A DNA stretch of 6,914 nucleotides from Acidobacteriota bacterium. Lineage in GTDB: Bacteria > Acidobacteriota > Vicinamibacteria > Vicinamibacterales > 2-12-FULL-66-21. The notes under the pieces are model-generated. The model was not told where the DNA came from. It did no database searches and was given only the letters and a program-made list of their open reading frames with translations. The DNA lies in the NCBI GenBank assembly GCA_013362195.1, contig JABFWM010000605.1, forward strand, positions 1 through 6,914, in the 5' to 3' direction. Positions 4,782-6,914 of the stretch are shown here, one piece after another. Position 1 is the first letter of the stretch. Each line of letters begins with the position of its first letter. The translations under genes were made by a program, and so were the position numbers.

Positions 4782-6248
4782 TTGGCCCACACGGAAGCGG
4801 AACTCCTCGACAATCCAGTCGCCGGTCGTCCCGCGCTGATCCTGCGTTCGCCGGACTTCCATGCCATCACGGAGGCGGTCGCCGAGCCGGTCGAGGGGCC
4901 GGCGCCGCTCGGCTGGTGGCTCTTTTTCCTGCCGTCTCTCGCGCTGCTCGGGCTGCTCGGCATTGCCGTGTCGTGGCTGTTCTGGGAGGGCATCGGCATC
5001 TGGGGGCTGAACGTTCCGGTCGGCTGGGCCTGGGACATCACGAACTTCGTGTTCTGGGTGGGCATCGGCCACGCCGGGACGCTGATCTCCGCGATCCTCT
5101 TTCTCTTCCGGCAGAAATGGCGCACGTCGATCAATCGCTCGGCGGAAGCGATGACCATCTTCGCCGTCATGTGCGCGATGTTGTTCCCGGGCATCCACGT
5201 CGGACGGGTCTGGGTCGCGTACTGGATGTTCCCGATCCCGAACCAGATGGGCATGTGGCCCAACTTCCGCAGCCCGCTGCTCTGGGACGTGTTCGCGGTC
5301 AGCGTGTACGGCACGGTGTCGGCGCTGTTCTGGTACGTCGGCCTCATCCCGGACCTGGCGACGATGCGCGATCGCGCGAAGACGCCGACGCGGCGGTTCG
5401 TGTACGGATTGTTCGCGCTGGGATGGCGCGGTTCCGTGCGGCAGTGGCACCACTACGAGAGCGCCTATCTCGTGCTCGCCGCGCTGGCGACGCCGCTCGT
5501 CCTCTCCGTCCACTCCGTCGTCTCGATGGACTTCGCGGTGTCGCTGCTGCCCGGGTGGCACACGACGATCTTCCCGCCCTACTTCGTTGCCGGGGCGATC
5601 TTCTCCGGCTTCGCGATGGTGCTGACGCTGATGGTGATCTGCCGGACGGCGTTCGGCCTCGAGCACATCATCACGCTCCGGCACTTCGACTACATGGCGA
5701 AGATCATGCTGGTCACCGGATCGATGGTCGGCTTTGCCTACGCGACGGAATTCTTCACCTCGTGGTACAGCGGGAACCCCTACGAGTTCTTCACCTTCAT
5801 GAACCGCGCGCTCGGTCCCTACGCGTGGGCCTACTGGATCATGATCAGCTGCAACGTGATCAGCCCGCAGATCTTCTGGTTCAGGAAGGCGCGGACGAGC
5901 ATTCCGATCCTGTTCGTGCTGTCGATCGTGATCAACATCGGCATGTGGTTCGAGCGCTTCGTGATCATCGTCACGTCGCTGCACCGTGACTTCCTGCCGT
6001 CGGCGTGGGGCTACTTCACGCCGACGGTGTGGGACGTCTCGTGCCTGCTCGGGAGCTTCGGGCTGTTCTTCACGATGTTCTGCCTGTTCGTGCGCTTCCT
6101 TCCGATGGTGGCGACCGCGGAAGTGAAGACGGTCCTGCCGCAGGCGGATCCGCATGGGCCACACGGGCGCGGACGCGACGCGCCGGATCGCCGCGTGAGC
6201 GTGCCGGCCAGCGGCGGACCAGCGCCCGCGGCCGAAGGAGCCTCCTGA
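4782..6248 (+). CDS. actC: ACIII subunit ActC, NrfD-like quinol oxidoreductase
   Basis: A 488-residue integral membrane subunit of alternative complex III, the quinol oxidase that replaces cytochrome bc1. ActC belongs to the NrfD/PsrC family and, in known ACIII structures, holds the quinol site next to the iron-sulfur subunit ActB. Ten helices are visible: about 45-68, 82-110, 122-146, 167-190, 226-249, 268-289, 305-325, 344-365, 372-397 and 414-441. Conserved polar residues inside them, candidates for the quinol and proton path, include His97 (GIGHAGT), His139 (PGIHVGR), Asp169 (LLWDVF) and Arg392 (MWFERFV). The tail after 445 is hydrophilic and Pro/Arg-rich. The start is TTG, set by AGGGGAG upstream; longer in-frame extensions read through the intergenic gap and look non-coding. 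The stop overlaps the actD start (TGATG). The genes for ActA (multihaem cytochrome) and ActB do not precede it as they usually do. Confidence 0.93.
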   Translation: MAHTEAELLDNPVAGRPALILRSPDFHAITEAVAEPVEGPAPLGWWLFFLPSLALLGLLGIAVSWLFWEGIGIWGLNVPVGWAWDITNFVFWVGIGHAGTLISAILFLFRQKWRTSINRSAEAMTIFAVMCAMLFPGIHVGRVWVAYWMFPIPNQMGMWPNFRSPLLWDVFAVSVYGTVSALFWYVGLIPDLATMRDRAKTPTRRFVYGLFALGWRGSVRQWHHYESAYLVLAALATPLVLSVHSVVSMDFAVSLLPGWHTTIFPPYFVAGAIFSGFAMVLTLMVICRTAFGLEHIITLRHFDYMAKIMLVTGSMVGFAYATEFFTSWYSGNPYEFFTFMNRALGPYAWAYWIMISCNVISPQIFWFRKARTSIPILFVLSIVINIGMWFERFVIIVTSLHRDFLPSAWGYFTPTVWDVSCLLGSFGLFFTMFCLFVRFLPMVATAEVKTVLPQADPHGPHGRGRDAPDRRVSVPASGGPAPAAEGAS

Positions 6249-6805
6249 TGGCCCTGCTTCTTCCGCAGCTCCCGAACGGGCCCTGCTACGGCGTGCTCGC
6301 CGAATTCGCGAACCCGGCGGACCTCTATCGCGCGTGCGAGCGCGTGCGCGACGAGGGGTTCACGCGCTGGGACGCCCACACGCCGTTTCCGGTGCACGGC
6401 CTCGAGAAGGCCATGGGTCTCCGGCGATCGCCGCTTCCGTGGATCGTCCTGGTGACGGGACTGACCGGGGCCGCACTCGGCTTCGGGCTGCAGTGGTGGG
6501 TGCACGCCAGCGCCTACCCGCTCGTGATCAGCGGCAAGCCGTACCTGGCGTGGCCCGCCTTCATTCCGATCACCTTCGAGCTTGGCGTCCTCTTCGCTGC
6601 GCTTGGCGCGGTCGTCGGCATGCTCGGGATCAACCGCCTGCCGATGCACCACCATCCGCTCTTTCGATCCAAGGTCTTCGAGCGCGTCACCGACGATGCG
6701 TTCTTCATCTCGATTGAATCGTGGGACCCGCGGTTCGATCCGTCGGCGACGCGGACGCTGCTGCAGTCGCTGGGCGCGAGGCACGTCGATCTGCTGGAGT
6801 CCTGA
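6248..6805 (+). CDS. actD: ACIII subunit ActD (DUF3341)
   Basis: A 185-residue ACIII membrane subunit. It has a small cytoplasmic ferredoxin-like N-terminal domain (about 13-58, with YGVLAEFANPADLYRACERV at 14-33 and FTRWDAHTPFPVHGLEKAMGL at 38-58), two helices (about 63-86 and 103-127), and a C-terminal part with LPMHHHPLF (131-139), DDAFFISIE (149-157) and LLQSLGA (171-177). The WDAHTPFPVHG motif and the double helix are hallmarks of DUF3341. The length is normal for the family. ActD packs beside ActC and has no cofactor of its own. The ATG overlaps the actC stop (TGATG), and GAAGGAG lies 7 bases upstream, so translation is probably coupled. The next gene starts directly after the stop codon. 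Confidence 0.93.
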   Translation: MALLLPQLPNGPCYGVLAEFANPADLYRACERVRDEGFTRWDAHTPFPVHGLEKAMGLRRSPLPWIVLVTGLTGAALGFGLQWWVHASAYPLVISGKPYLAWPAFIPITFELGVLFAALGAVVGMLGINRLPMHHHPLFRSKVFERVTDDAFFISIESWDPRFDPSATRTLLQSLGARHVDLLES

Positions 6806-6914
6806 ATGATTCCCGAACCCGAACGCGCGGCGCTCAGGCCCGATCAGGCGGCGATCCCGCCCGGGCATTCCTGGAACCGGCTGCCGCTCGTCGGGGCGGC
6901 GTGTGCCGTGCCGG
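6806..6914 (+). CDS. N-terminus of third act-operon membrane protein, ActF-like
   Basis: Partial gene cut by the right edge; 36 residues are visible. It starts at the ATG directly after the actD stop, with GGAG 6 bases upstream, so it belongs to the same operon. The N-terminus is a hydrophilic Pro/Glu/Arg-rich stretch (MIPEPERAALRPDQAAIPPG), then SWNRLPLVGAACAVP entering a first membrane helix. ActE, which normally follows ActD, is a lipoprotein or signal-peptide-bearing monohaem cytochrome, and no signal peptide, lipobox or CxxCH is visible. A W-RLP-VGA entry into helix 1 after a hydrophilic lead is what I would expect of ActF, the second NrfD-like subunit. With so few residues the subunit call is tentative; membership of the operon is firm. 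Confidence 0.55.
   Translation, partial: MIPEPERAALRPDQAAIPPGHSWNRLPLVGAACAVP

Noticed and set aside
4719..6164. Open minus-strand frame of about 480 codons opposite actC
   Set aside because: Its composition is Arg/His/Glu/Pro-rich with no hydrophobic core. It mirrors the codon bias of actC, which is unmistakable on the plus strand.

Overview
The window is a dense, GC-rich bacterial chromosome segment with almost no non-coding DNA. GC-biased codons, a TTG start, an ECF41-type sigma factor and alternative complex III (ACIII) genes together suggest Acidobacteriota (perhaps Vicinamibacteria-like) or another soil phylum. This is inferred from gene content; no rRNA or marker gene is present.

Left block (1-2702): two small membrane-protein genes lie on the minus strand. 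One is an 84-residue two-helix protein of unknown function, and the other is the N-terminus of a DedA-family protein that runs off the left edge. They diverge from a 712-residue RND/MMPL-type transporter on the plus strand. The 72-base divergent gap holds a 7-bp inverted repeat and no clear ribosome binding site.

Middle block (2772-4642): a DUF1801 gene and an ECF41-like sigma factor gene (sigma domains plus a SnoaL-like C-terminal domain) lie on the minus strand. They diverge from a VOC/glyoxalase-family gene on the plus strand. The 87-base gap between sigma and VOC genes carries the most striking signal in the window. On the minus strand it has an exact match to the published ECF41 promoter motif (TGTCACA, 16 bases, CGTC), facing the sigma gene. 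On the plus strand, mirrored around the same centre, is a one-mismatch copy (CGTCACA, 16 bases, CGTC) facing the VOC gene. The sigma factor therefore probably drives its own gene and the VOC gene from a symmetric bidirectional promoter, with the DUF1801 gene plausibly co-transcribed behind the sigma gene.

Right block (4782-6914): tightly coupled plus-strand genes actC (ten-helix NrfD-like quinol subunit, TTG start), actD (DUF3341) and the start of a third membrane-protein gene that looks more like actF than actE. They encode parts of ACIII, the quinol:electron-acceptor oxidoreductase that replaces complex bc1. The usual upstream actA and actB genes are absent; a sigma-70-like promoter sits just before actC.

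I see no tRNA, rRNA, CRISPR array, insertion sequence or phage gene. All real genes belong to known families. The novelty, if any, lies in the mirrored ECF41 promoter arrangement and its VOC/DUF1801 partners, and in the separation of actC-actD from actA-actB.
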